Source: Saccharolobus caldissimus
Lineage (GTDB): Archaea; Thermoproteota; Thermoprotei_A; Sulfolobales; Sulfolobaceae
Direction: 5' to 3'
Length of the DNA stretch: 64,000 bases
Assembly (NCBI RefSeq): GCF_020886315.1
Contig: NZ_AP025226.1
Coordinates: 2,692,001-2,756,000, forward strand
The notes beneath the pieces are model-generated. The model had not been told where the DNA came from, ran no database searches, and saw nothing but the letters and a program-made list of their open reading frames with translations. This document shows positions 1-7,731 of this stretch, piece by piece; within the stretch, counting starts at the first letter, position 1, and every line of letters starts with the position of its first letter. A program made the position numbers and the translations under genes.

Positions 1-333
1 AACTTCCCTCATCTTCACAAGAATAATTAAAACATGCAAACCACTCCTCAAACTAGTAACCATGAAGAAAGGTATCCCCCTAGTCACAACATCCCTAACA
101 ACCCAAACATAATAATACTCACCCCTCACAGTAAGAACCTTAGTCTCATCAACAGCATACTTACCACTCAAGGGAACAACATACTTAACATTACTAAACT
201 TCCTATAATCGTAGAGTAAGGTAGAGTGGGGCAAAATAGCCCTCCAAGAGGACAAACCAGCCAAATACATTGCCAAAGCAAGTGCAACCTCACTCCTAGC
301 ATAAAACCTAGGCTTAAAATTAATATACTCCAT
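1..333 (-). CDS. DDE transposase, N-terminal part (runs off left edge)
   Basis: An uninterrupted minus-strand frame of 111 codons starts at the ATG complementary to 331-333 and leaves the window at base 1. The N-terminus reads as a short helical region, followed by a DDE-type core with YAVDETKVLTVRGEYYYVWV (first acidic residue in VDET, then a beta strand with YYYVW and RDVVTR). This layout is typical of small IS6-like archaeal transposases; I cannot name the element. The inverted repeats at 351-416 lie just upstream, as expected for an insertion sequence end. The remaining two thirds of the gene lie outside the window, so I cannot tell whether it is intact. Confidence 0.75.
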   Translation of the reverse strand, partial: MEYINFKPRFYARSEVALALAMYLAGLSSWRAILPHSTLLYDYRKFSNVKYVVPLSGKYAVDETKVLTVRGEYYYVWVVRDVVTRGIPFFMVTSLRSGLHVLIILVKMREV

Positions 334-350
334 TAAGATTAGTATAATTT

Positions 351-416
351 GGGTGAGCACGGGAACTTTCCATCTGGTTTCCATGTGCTCACCCAAATTA
401 ATTCCCGTGCTCACCC
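351..416. repeat. Inverted repeats at the end of the left-edge insertion sequence
   Basis: The 15-mer gggtgagcacgggaa (351-365) has a perfect inverted copy at 402-416. A shorter inverted copy of its first ten bases, gtgctcaccc, lies at 385-394, so three related blocks nest in 66 bases. They sit 18 bases upstream of the transposase start and are most simply the terminal inverted repeat region of that element. The exact outer end and any target duplication cannot be fixed because the other end is outside the window. Confidence 0.6.
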
Positions 417-629
417 TTAATAAAAACTAATTCCCCTCATACAGAAAAACAATTCACATAATTTATACTAAATTAACAAAATTGTTGTCCACACTCATAT
501 CGAATTCAGAAAACTCCCGTAGATTAGAGGATTTCTCGCAATTGAATCTAACGCCGAGTTAAAAATAAATTTCATACGATTTGTAAAAAAGGCAATATTG
601 CTATCCACAATACCCTAAATAGGAAATGA

Positions 630-637
630 TTTATAAG
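630..637 (+). promoter_or_regulatory. TATA box of the HEPN/MNT operon
   Basis: The sequence tttataag is centred about 26 bases before the ATG at 659. This is the normal archaeal TATA position for a leaderless transcript starting at or next to the start codon. Confidence 0.55.
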
Positions 638-658
638 TCCTATACAGTTTTATAAATT

Positions 659-1027
659 ATGGAGTTCTTAAAAAATAATGCACTAGATTTCTTAAATTAC
701 GCTAGACTTCTACTACGTGATGGTAGATATAATTTGGCATTATTCTCGTTAGAGCAAGCATTACAGCTAGGTTTAAAATACTACATTTCTAAATTAACGG
801 GTTCTTTCCCGAAAACGCATGACATAGTAGACTTATTAAAGAGAATTATAGAGCTTACGGGAAATAAAAAGCTTAAAGAGATCTTGAACGCAGAAATCTC
901 TACCTTAGATTTATTAAAACAAGCTTATATTGCCTCAAGATATTTACCTATTAATTATGATAAAGAGGCTGTTGAAAAAGCGTTAAACGTCGTTGAGGCG
1001 ATATTAAATGAACTGGGAATATCTTAA
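659..1027 (+). CDS. HEPN-domain protein (toxin-antitoxin module)
   Basis: A 122-residue all-helical protein of the PF05168-type HEPN family. The typical pattern is seen: an N-terminal helix with repeated Ala and Leu, GRYNLALFSLEQALQLGLKYY around residues 22-42, and PKTHDIVDLL around residues 51-60 where the family carries its conserved His. HEPN proteins of this type pair with minimal nucleotidyltransferases; the HEPN partner is usually the RNase-like toxin. The next gene starts inside its last 20 bases in another frame, which indicates translational coupling. A TATA box at 630-637 suggests a leaderless message starting at the ATG. Whether it is active cannot be judged from sequence. Confidence 0.85.
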   Translation: MEFLKNNALDFLNYARLLLRDGRYNLALFSLEQALQLGLKYYISKLTGSFPKTHDIVDLLKRIIELTGNKKLKEILNAEISTLDLLKQAYIASRYLPINYDKEAVEKALNVVEAILNELGIS

Positions 1028-1352
1028 AAGGAAGTGGGATGAGAGGAAAGAATTCCTTAATAACGCTAGGCGTTATGTGAAGGTAATTAAAGAGGTCTGC
1101 ATTAAGAAGGTAGATCCCAAGTGTAGGGTAATACTTTTCGGCTCTGTTGCAAGGGGTAATTATAGAGATGACAGTGATGTAGATGTGCTAATAATTACTG
1201 ATAAGGCTAAAAGCGTATGGGATAAAGTAAATATTGAGGTCATTATCGAGAGGGAATTAAACATAGGAGATCCATTCGAATTCCATATAGTAACAAATAG
1301 TGAATATGAGAATTGGTATAAGAAATTCATAGACGTTTACGAGGAATTTTAG
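1008..1352 (+). CDS. MNT-type nucleotidyltransferase (partner of HEPN)
   Basis: A 114-residue minimal nucleotidyltransferase. The pol-beta-like core motif is complete: ILFGSVARG with G45-S46, then SDVDVLI with the metal-binding D57 and D59. In this family the nucleotidyltransferase modifies or neutralises the HEPN toxin encoded next to it. Its start overlaps the HEPN gene by 20 bases, so the two form one operon. Just downstream lie the remains of a split DDE transposase, so the module sits in a mobile-element-rich stretch. A second, unrelated-looking HepT/MntA pair is encoded at 4637-5444 on the other strand. Confidence 0.87.
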   Translation: MNWEYLKRKWDERKEFLNNARRYVKVIKEVCIKKVDPKCRVILFGSVARGNYRDDSDVDVLIITDKAKSVWDKVNIEVIIERELNIGDPFEFHIVTNSEYENWYKKFIDVYEEF

Positions 1353-1449
1353 TAAGCTATTTCCCCTTTCAGAGTGAGGAAAACCCTAGATGTTCCACTA
1401 GGTATTCCCCCTCGGGGAACTCACCAACAGGCACGAATCTACAACCCTC

Positions 1450-2866
1450 GGGGTTTGGGCTTCATAGGATTTCATGATATTTAATATCAATCCTCAGCCG
1501 TTGGACTTCACCAGAGTCACGGGGCAATGCCCCACTCATCCTCCTCCGCCCCTTTAGCGGGGTAACCCCAACCCACACCCGTGGAATATCACGGGTGTGG
1601 GGAAACCCGCACATCTTGAGGTAGATATTAAGAGACGCATTTAGCTGTCTGTCCAAGGTTAACCCACACTTCTCACACCTAAAAGTCCTGCCAACCTTTC
1701 GGGAAACCCATCCACATCTGGGGCAGGACTTAGATGTGAGGTGCGGGTTAACCTCCTTAACGAATGAACCGTAAAGTGGGGCCTTGTATTTTAACACGCG
1801 GTGAATTGTCCTCCAGACAGTCTTGGAAATCTTCTTAGAAAGGGAATCATTAGCATCCCTAAACATCTCTTGCTTATTCAACTTCTCAACAGCAAACATC
1901 GTAATGGGATACATCTCCAGCAACTCATTCACAAACTTGTGAATATAATCCAGCACACGGTTCCTTTCACGGTGGGAATACTTCCTCAACAACTCCTTCC
2001 CCTTGTGCTTTGAAGCAAAACGTTGTATTCTACCCCTCTTCAACTCCATCCCATACTTTATGCTGTACAACTCCTTCAAGGAAAATGTAACGAACTTCTC
2101 TCCATCATAAGCGTCTAATGTGTACAAGTTACTATCAATTGCTAGGAAATCTATGGGAGTAAACCAAGGTAACTTATAACGAAATGGTAGATATACGATA
2201 TCCTCCTTAATTATGGGCTCACCTAGTTCAAGCCCTTTAACTCTTCTTGAAAACCATTTGTGAGACCAAGAGAAGGTAATGTACTCGTAAGGTCTTACAG
2301 TAATCCTAACGCTCTCACCCTCAACCTTCCTAAGTGTTGATTTTACCCTAACGTAAACCTTCTTCAGTCTAGGTTTCCTTAATGATGCTTGCCCCTTCTC
2401 AGCCCTCCTCTTCCACGACTTTAGGATTGAGTAAGCATCACTTATTGCCTTATCCACATAGTGGGAAGCCAGAACGTTGATCTTCTCTAACTCGTCTCTC
2501 AACGTCTTGTATACTTCCTTTTTCTTAGGTAATTTTATTTTGACCTTTGTGATGACTTTCTTACCCTTCTTCACTTCTTTTCTCTCTATCCTAGTTCTAT
2601 CCCATAACCAGTCTAATGCTTTCTGTAGTAGGTTTTTGTAGTTCTCTAGTAATACTCTGCTTTCCTCCTTCTTATCGTTCTTCAAGGAGTAAGTTAGGTA
2701 AATGTATTCCTCTTCTGGTTGGAATGATTTAATTCTTAAGTTCCTCAACACACTTCTTCACCATATCCCTAAGCGTTGGCATACTTCTTTAAGTCTTAGC
2801 ATTGTATAATAGTTTATGATGAAATAATATAAATTTTACGGTTTATCGGAAACTGCTGACTACGGC
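1450..2866 (-). mobile_element. Solo TnpB element, copy 1 (1417 bp)
   Basis: The boundaries were set by comparison with copy 2 at 10141-11563. Both share sequence from gccgtagtcagcagtttccg at the 5' side to tgaagcccaaacccc at the 3' side, and differ outside. No target duplication is visible, and the flanks join cleanly and in frame across the insertion. That agrees with IS200/IS605/IS607-type elements, which insert without duplicating target. Only tnpB is intact. A short tnpA-like remnant precedes it (see copy 2). The copy is 6 bases shorter than copy 2 owing to an in-frame loss of two codons. Confidence 0.85.
1462..2751 (-). CDS. tnpB: TnpB RNA-guided nuclease family protein, copy 1
   Basis: A 429-residue TnpB (OrfB) with a basic N-terminal half, an RuvC-like half and a C-terminal zinc ribbon (CPRC...CEKC). 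RuvC motif I is seen as FLAIDSN and motif II as FAVEKLN. Motif III reads LDRQLNAS where most TnpB proteins have DRDxNA, so the acidic residue two before Asn is a Gln. The start is GTG followed by TTG, preceded by no good alternative. It is nearly identical to the copy at 10256-11551 but lacks a Gly-Arg pair after FASKH and has a few substitutions. In this family TnpB cuts DNA guided by an RNA from the element's 3' end; activity here is uncertain because of motif III. Confidence 0.9.
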   Translation of the reverse strand: MLRNLRIKSFQPEEEYIYLTYSLKNDKKEESRVLLENYKNLLQKALDWLWDRTRIERKEVKKGKKVITKVKIKLPKKKEVYKTLRDELEKINVLASHYVDKAISDAYSILKSWKRRAEKGQASLRKPRLKKVYVRVKSTLRKVEGESVRITVRPYEYITFSWSHKWFSRRVKGLELGEPIIKEDIVYLPFRYKLPWFTPIDFLAIDSNLYTLDAYDGEKFVTFSLKELYSIKYGMELKRGRIQRFASKHKGKELLRKYSHRERNRVLDYIHKFVNELLEMYPITMFAVEKLNKQEMFRDANDSLSKKISKTVWRTIHRVLKYKAPLYGSFVKEVNPHLTSKSCPRCGWVSRKVGRTFRCEKCGLTLDRQLNASLNIYLKMCGFPHTRDIPRVWVGVTPLKGRRRMSGALPRDSGEVQRLRIDIKYHEIL

Positions 2867-3142
2867 AACCCGTGAATTGGATTTCAGTTCCCCGAGGGTA
2901 TTAGGCAACAAAGTCTTAGAATTAACGTACCAAGAGTCGAAGACCTTGCCCACAACGTTAAACTCCTTTTCAAGTATTTCCAAGTATGCTTGTATTTTTG
3001 TTTTGAATTCTACTTTTTCTCCCCTTTCCTTTAATATTTCTACTACCTTTTGTGGTATATACGGTATTATAGCTACTATGTAGGTTTCGTTTGTTTTCAA
3101 GTCTTTTACTGCAATTAGTAGTATTTGTATTGCTGGCTCGTA

Positions 3143-3670
3143 TCATTTCTACTAATGAATCCTAGTTAGACTGAAAATAGTTACGATTTATATGATATTA
3201 AATTAATAAAATTGTTATTTTCACTGAAAATTTATGTGAGATATTTACTAAAAGGTTTTCCTCATTGAAATTTTTATTGTAAAACTACTCTTTTAAAATC
3301 TATTAAATTAAAAAATTTTTAATTTATTTAATAAATATTCATAATAAAAATAACTGATCTTTTTCAGTAAAAATACGATTATTAAGAGTAGGTGAAAGTC
3401 TTGTAAATGATTAGATTTCTCTTTAAGAAAATATAGGGAAAGGGTTCTCCCGTATACAATCGTTGTTTTCCTTATTCGTTGACTCGTTTTGGGTTAGGTT
3501 GTTGGCCTAAATTCATTATCTTTATGAAGAATTCGTTAAAATCCCGGGAAAACCTGGGAATAGTAAATTAAGATAGAAAGAGTAATATAATACTAATGGA
3601 AGAGTAGAGAAGAGAAAAGCTTATAAGAAAGGGAGAATAAAAGATAAAATGGAGGGTTAAAAAACCCTCA
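3143..3670 (+). promoter_or_regulatory. CRISPR leader and preceding AT-rich intergenic DNA
   Basis: This stretch has no credible gene. The first 250 bases are very AT-rich. The part nearest the array (about 3420-3670) looks like a Sulfolobales CRISPR leader: purine-rich runs with aagcttataagaaag as a possible promoter about 50 bases before the first repeat, and an imperfect hairpin tcccgggaaaacctggga at about 3542-3559. The repeats end in GAAAG on the side away from this region, which is the orientation used by Sulfolobus arrays with the leader on this side. The exact leader limits cannot be set without relatives. Confidence 0.55.
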
Positions 3671-4659
3671 GTTAATCTGCTATAGAATTGAAAGATCACT
3701 CCTTATCTGATTTGCTAAGTTTTCTATCTCGGTAGGTTAATCTGCTATAGAATTGAAAGTATATTAAAAGGATAAGGTTTGTACAGGGAGGAGGTCAGTG
3801 TTAATCTGCTATAGAATTGAAAGTTTTTACACCCGAAAAAACTACAAAACTTGAGCATAATGTTAATCTGCTATAGAATTGAAAGTCATCATATCTTATA
3901 ATTACCTTCAAACATCTCACCTTATTTGTTAATCTGCTATAGAATTGAAAGATATTTGAAGGTGGTATTATTTGACCTGAAGAACGTGTTTGGTTAATCT
4001 GCTATAGAATTGAAAGAAGATTAAGAACATTGACGAAATCGATAATAGTTTTCTGTTAATCTGCTATAGAATTGAAAGCTTCAACTATTGTGAATATCTC
4101 GTATCTCTTAGTCATTTACGTTAATCTGCTATAGAATTGAAAGTACTTAATACAGCTCCAGTTGCAACAGCCATCTACCCCATGTTAATCTGCTATAGAA
4201 TTGAAAGCAAACGTAACCGTTCTTGGTCGGTTTGCAGTCAATTATTAGTTAATCTGCTATAGAATTGAAAGTCAGCTGTATGCATATTAAGAAGCTGGAT
4301 TGCTCTTACAAGTTAATCTGCTATAGAATTGAAAGACTACCTCTCCGTTTAGTGTTACTACTTCTATTGGACTGTTGTTAATCTGCTATAGAATTGAAAG
4401 AGGTATAGGGAGTGATCTTTGTGAAAGCACTTAATTATAAGTTAATCTGCTATAGAATTGAAAGCCTAACGAATTGCAGTCAGTAATTAATATATTGCAA
4501 GCACAAGGTTAATCTGCTATAGAATTGAAAGTATCCAGCCATAACATAAGTTGTACTCGTTGTGGTTGCAGGTTAATCTGCTATAGAATTGAAAGTGATA
4601 AAGGTTTTGTTAAAACGAATTAAAAAGGTTTTGTCGTTAATCTGCTATAGAATTGAAAG
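3671..4659 (+). CRISPR. CRISPR array, 16 repeats and 15 spacers
   Basis: The 24-base unit gttaatctgctatagaattg plus aaag occurs 16 times without visible variation. Repeats start at 3671, 3736, 3800, 3862, 3928, 3993, 4055, 4120, 4184, 4248, 4312, 4377, 4441, 4508, 4572 and 4636. The 15 spacers are all different and 38 to 43 bases long. The repeat is of the short Sulfolobales type used by I-A and III effectors. No cas gene lies within the 64 kb, so the array depends on Cas proteins encoded elsewhere. Even the last repeat is intact, and it overlaps the 3' end of the MntA-like gene on the opposite strand. Spacer targets cannot be named from sequence alone. Confidence 0.98.
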
Positions 4660-5041
4660 AACTCTCTATATCCATGTAGTCTTCAAGGTATGAGGCGTAA
4701 AGTATTGCTCTTAAACCCCACTCCTTCTCAAAGAGTAACCTACCCTTAAGCATGATTATTTTAAACTTTACCGGTGCATACTCTATAAACCTTACATCTC
4801 CCCGAATCCCGGTGAGTTTTTCAATCTCATCGTTTAAATCGTCAGCGTATAGCCAAGAATCCCTCCACGAGACCTTATATCCCGTGTATATTCCTATATC
4901 TATATCTCTAAAAACCTTGGACTGTATAAAACCACCGTAAACAGTTGCTAACAATATTTCCTTTTTCTCAAAGAGTAACCTCTTAACTTCCTCTAAAATC
5001 TTCTCCCTTTCCTCAAAGGGGATATCATGGGTTGCACTCAA
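4637..5041 (-). CDS. MntA-like nucleotidyltransferase ending inside the last CRISPR repeat
   Basis: A 134-residue nucleotidyltransferase-fold protein. The core motif is divergent but recognisable: VYGGFIQSKVFRDIDIGIY, with GG36-37 replacing the usual GS and metal ligands D46 and D48. It follows and overlaps the HepT-like gene by 17 bases; its start is TTG at 5041. Together they form a HepT/MntA-type module in which MntA is expected to neutralise HepT by nucleotidylation. The last six residues, FNSIAD, and the stop codon are read from the terminal CRISPR repeat at 4636-4659. The protein may thus have lost its original C-terminus when the array came to lie here. Confidence 0.75.
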   Translation of the reverse strand: MSATHDIPFEEREKILEEVKRLLFEKKEILLATVYGGFIQSKVFRDIDIGIYTGYKVSWRDSWLYADDLNDEIEKLTGIRGDVRFIEYAPVKFKIIMLKGRLLFEKEWGLRAILYASYLEDYMDIESSFNSIAD

Positions 5042-5444
5042 AGCTTTTCACCTCATCTATGAACTCACGTAGGGTTTTAATAATCCATTCCTTACACTCA
5101 TTATATATTCTAATGTCATCCACAGTCCAGTACCGATGGACTATTATATTCCTCATAGCTGAAATCTTCTTTAGCCCCTCTGAGACTTCTTTAGTTATTA
5201 TCCCGTGAGCGTAAAGTTTATCAAATGCGTCCTTATACCCATCAACCATTTCGTTAAAACATTTTTCCAAAATTATCACGGCAATGTCAAAGGCTGATTC
5301 TACGGAAAGAGACACAGAATACCTTAAGGAGAAACGGTTAGTTAATGAGGAGTAAAACTCGTTGATTGGCAGAGAAGTAATTTTCTCCATTTCCCCCACA
5401 GCTGTAAGCAATTCTGAAATTAACGAATTAAGTCTATCCTCCAC
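5025..5444 (-). CDS. HepT-like (DUF86) HEPN toxin
   Basis: A 139-residue helical protein with the HEPN RNase signature R-x4-H-x-Y near the C-terminus: SAMRNIIVHRYW, with R98, H103 and Y105. This is the DUF86/HepT arrangement, where RNase activity is controlled by the adjacent MntA. The start is GTG at 5444, about 25 bases after a TATA box (5465-5473), which fits a leaderless transcript. The downstream MntA-like gene overlaps by 17 bases. The module lies immediately beyond the distal end of the CRISPR array. Its function as an active toxin is inferred from family and motif only. Confidence 0.8.
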   Translation of the reverse strand: MEDRLNSLISELLTAVGEMEKITSLPINEFYSSLTNRFSLRYSVSLSVESAFDIAVIILEKCFNEMVDGYKDAFDKLYAHGIITKEVSEGLKKISAMRNIIVHRYWTVDDIRIYNECKEWIIKTLREFIDEVKSFECNP

Positions 5445-5464
5445 GATAGAGTAGTAGATAAAGG

Positions 5465-5473
5465 CTTATAAAT
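5465..5473 (-). promoter_or_regulatory. TATA box of the HepT/MntA operon
   Basis: Read on the minus strand this is atttataag, centred about 25 bases before the GTG start at 5444. The spacing fits a leaderless archaeal transcript. Confidence 0.5.
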
Positions 5474-5952
5474 AATTCGTGCTTCTCGTTTCCCAGCCTT
5501 TCATTAATTGTCATCAATACATTATACTAGGGAGCGCTCTCGATTAATATCTCTTTGCAGAGTTTATACATATGAGAATTGAAGACAGAGATAAATAAGA
5601 ATATTTGACAATTGAGAGTAATGATTATTTAGAGAAGTTTTTAGAATTAATTACGAAGAAAGTTAAAGAAAAATCTAAAGAATTTTTCCTATAAACTTTC
5701 TTATGAGACCCAATCTCCTAAATAAACACTATACAGTTTTTGGATCCGCACTGCTACATACGATATGTTTAAAAGGAGTTTTGTACATATAGTCTTTTTC
5801 ATAATAGGCACCACATCAGTATAGGAATCTCGTTTATTGCAAGATAAATTAAAACTTAGAATAAATTGAATTTAATTCAATTAATTTACAATAAAATATT
5901 ATATATTTCGGCCTATTGCAGCTAATAAATAATACTTTTCTTAAATATATTT

Positions 5953-6033
5953 GAGGGCGAACCTAATAAAGTCTCTATTGGACTTCGCCCGTTTCGTTTG
6001 GTTCTCGGACTTCATATGTTTAGGTCCGCCCTC
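5953..6033. repeat. Imperfect 81-bp inverted repeat
   Basis: The outer ends gagggcgaacctaat (5953-5967) and the reverse complement of tttaggtccgccctc (6019-6033) match at about 12 of 15 positions. Inside, ggacttc occurs twice directly. The GC content is higher than in the flanks. It may be the end of a decayed insertion element or a small MITE; no transposase is attached. Confidence 0.45.
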
Positions 6034-6416
6034 TCTTATACAAAATTTTCTACAAAAATTAGTATTTACTAGACTTTTTCTGAATTTTATTCATCTCGTT
6101 TTTTACGCGAAAAAAGAGATCCCCATACTGAAGTCCACAAGATAAGTTACTTTAGCTCCCCTTTTATTTTTATATAAGGAAATCGGATAGATTCGACAAA
6201 ATATATAGGTGAGGTCTATTTATTAGATCTCAGTTATTATGCTTTGTAGAATTCTTCAATTTTTCTCAAAAGGAACGTATAGCTAACTTTTAACAAACTA
6301 AGATTTAGAATTTATTTTTACCTCTCTAGTCTAAGACCTAAGAAATTTCAACTAATCCACAAAGCACAGTTATTAGAAAGATAATATTAAGGATAAAGTA
6401 TTTTAACTTTAAATTA

Positions 6417-7184
6417 ATGTTTGAAATTATGAGGAAAATTTGGATATTAAGTATTATTGTGGCTATAATAGTTATTTTAACTTTAGTAACCTACCCTTCG
6501 ATTTACTCCTCAAAGCCCCAATTGGGAAAGTTCTTTAAGGTAAGTGATAAGGATTACGCACCCCCTGGAAAGATAGTAATATGGTTTATAACATGGGTAG
6601 GCTGTCCTGTAGGAGCTTCAGATAGTTGGATACTTTACGGTTACTTTAAGGCTAATGGTATTAACGTTAATTTAACTTTCCATTACACTAACCCTAACGA
6701 TAGGGTAGGTCCTCTACCCGGAATACTTTTCGCTAACGGTATTCCAACCACATGTGTTCCTTATAATTACTCCTCACAGAACGTTTTATTTAGCGTATGT
6801 TACCTAATGAACGAGTACTTTAACGCAACCCCTAACGGTATTCCAGTGCCTCCTAATGAAATTCTTAATACTGAAATTAGCGAGATGAGACAAGTTCTTC
6901 CTCAATGGGTTTATAACTTAGTGTATTACTATAACGTTAAGGAGCCGTTTAATATAAATGGTAAGAGTATTCCTCCAGCTGAATACGTATTTCCTCACCA
7001 TATAATTTCCACTATAATAATTTCTGGAAAGGGAGGTACTTGGATGATAATAGGTCCAATGTATAATATAACAGCGTTAAAGGGACTTACTTACGATTAC
7101 GTACTACAACACTTATATGAGTTCTCGTGGTACAATTCCTCTTATCAAGAACTTTCACAAATAATAAGTTTAGCTGAGGGTTAA
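6417..7184 (+). CDS. DUF929-family membrane-anchored protein
   Basis: A 255-residue protein with one N-terminal membrane segment (about residues 8-26) and an extracytoplasmic remainder. The sequence WFITWVGCPVGASDSW around C63, followed by a mixed alpha/beta domain, is what I know from the Sulfolobus family DUF929, which has a thioredoxin-like look around that Cys. Further cysteines occur in PTTCVPYNY and SVCYLM. Function is unknown; a redox or binding role outside the cell is only a guess. It stands alone between mobile-element remnants. N-glycosylation-type Asn-X-Ser/Thr sites are present, as usual in exported Sulfolobus proteins. Confidence 0.7.
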   Translation: MFEIMRKIWILSIIVAIIVILTLVTYPSIYSSKPQLGKFFKVSDKDYAPPGKIVIWFITWVGCPVGASDSWILYGYFKANGINVNLTFHYTNPNDRVGPLPGILFANGIPTTCVPYNYSSQNVLFSVCYLMNEYFNATPNGIPVPPNEILNTEISEMRQVLPQWVYNLVYYYNVKEPFNINGKSIPPAEYVFPHHIISTIIISGKGGTWMIIGPMYNITALKGLTYDYVLQHLYEFSWYNSSYQELSQIISLAEG

Positions 7185-7731
7185 ATAATTATTTAACTAT
7201 TATTAAACTTAAAATTTTAAAGTGATAATAGAAAGAATACAATTAGTCTGTGACACTTTTACGTAACTACTTATTATTTTTAATCATTTGTATCCCCTTA
7301 ACACAATTAAGTGAGCTGAAGCAATATGTCTATCAAAGTCTAAAACTTTACTTACAAAATTAATCAGTAGTGTATCACTATGAAGTCTATGCAGGGTGAG
7401 CTTCATTATAAAAACTGAGCATAATCCACACCACTTACGCAAGTGATAAAACCTGCTTTACTCACTAGCGTTAAACTGCTTATTACAGTACAGTTAATTT
7501 ATCTTATATCTATTCCTGTAACTGGAGCCTTAAAATTTACCCATATTCGGGCTTTTTTCAACTTCCGGTCCGAATTGGAGGCGGGCCAAGCTAACAACCG
7601 AGCTTTGAGCCCAAGTAGCATAACGGCCTATACCCCAGTCAGATCTGTGTAATACAGATCTGACTAATATGTTTTATATAAGAAAGTCAGCTCTAAAATC
7701 AATATTTAATTTGGTAAATTAATTATATCTT
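7185..7731. other. Intergenic region of decayed mobile DNA
   Basis: The 547 bases hold no intact gene. Bases 7257-7315 resemble the 3' end of the unidentified gene that enters the window at its right edge (63901-63957), but the frame is destroyed here. Bases 7530-7630 are GC-richer than the neighbourhood and contain gggcttttttc and gagccc blocks, like the 3' ends of TnpB-type elements. A perfect 12-bp hairpin follows at 7637-7665. TATA-like tttatata lies at 7673-7680, about 55 bases before the next gene. Confidence 0.45.
7637..7665. repeat. Perfect 12-bp stem with 5-base loop
   Basis: The arms agtcagatctgt (7637-7648) and acagatctgact (7654-7665) are exact reverse complements with loop gtaat. 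It lies 67 bases upstream of the ATPase gene and at the edge of GC-rich relic DNA. It could be the end hairpin of an IS200/IS605-type element, a terminator-like structure or an operator; sequence alone does not decide. Confidence 0.6.

Larger units (their letters stand above)
1369..3142 (-). pseudogene. DDE transposase relic split by a TnpB element
   Basis: Two minus-strand coding pieces belong together: 3142-2867 (ending GELKSNSRV) and 1449-1369 (starting EGCRFVPVGEFPEGEYLVEH). The first carries the DDE-transposase signature VFDSWYVNSKTLLP. Removing the 1417-bp TnpB element at 1450-2866 joins TCA CGG GTT to GAG GGT TGT in frame, which restores one continuous reading frame ending in TGA at 1369-1371. 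The 5' part is missing: an in-frame stop lies at 3143-3145 with no start codon of the full family. It resembles the ISC1217/ISC1205 group of Sulfolobus transposases, but that name is from memory only. The gene was therefore interrupted by TnpB and has also been truncated. Confidence 0.72.
5445..6416. other. Gene-poor region with element remnants
   Basis: There is no convincing full gene in these 972 bases. A short open stretch of 29 codons (5605-5694, starting TTG) has lysine-rich coding character and could be the tail of a decayed gene. An imperfect inverted repeat of 81 bases lies at 5953-6033. The rest is AT-rich and otherwise featureless. A longer open frame at 5951-6145 overlaps the inverted repeat and has no recognisable domain, so I do not count it as a gene. 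Confidence 0.4.

Noticed and set aside
34-219. Plus-strand open frame of 61 codons
   Set aside because: It is antisense to the transposase reading frame at 1-333, and its composition is a mirror of that gene.
5951-6145. Open frame of 64 codons
   Set aside because: It overlaps the inverted repeat at 5953-6033, is Phe/Leu-rich without a domain, and has no promoter or ribosome site.
7443-7652. Open frame of 69 codons
   Set aside because: It covers relic DNA with a hairpin and has no recognisable protein pattern.
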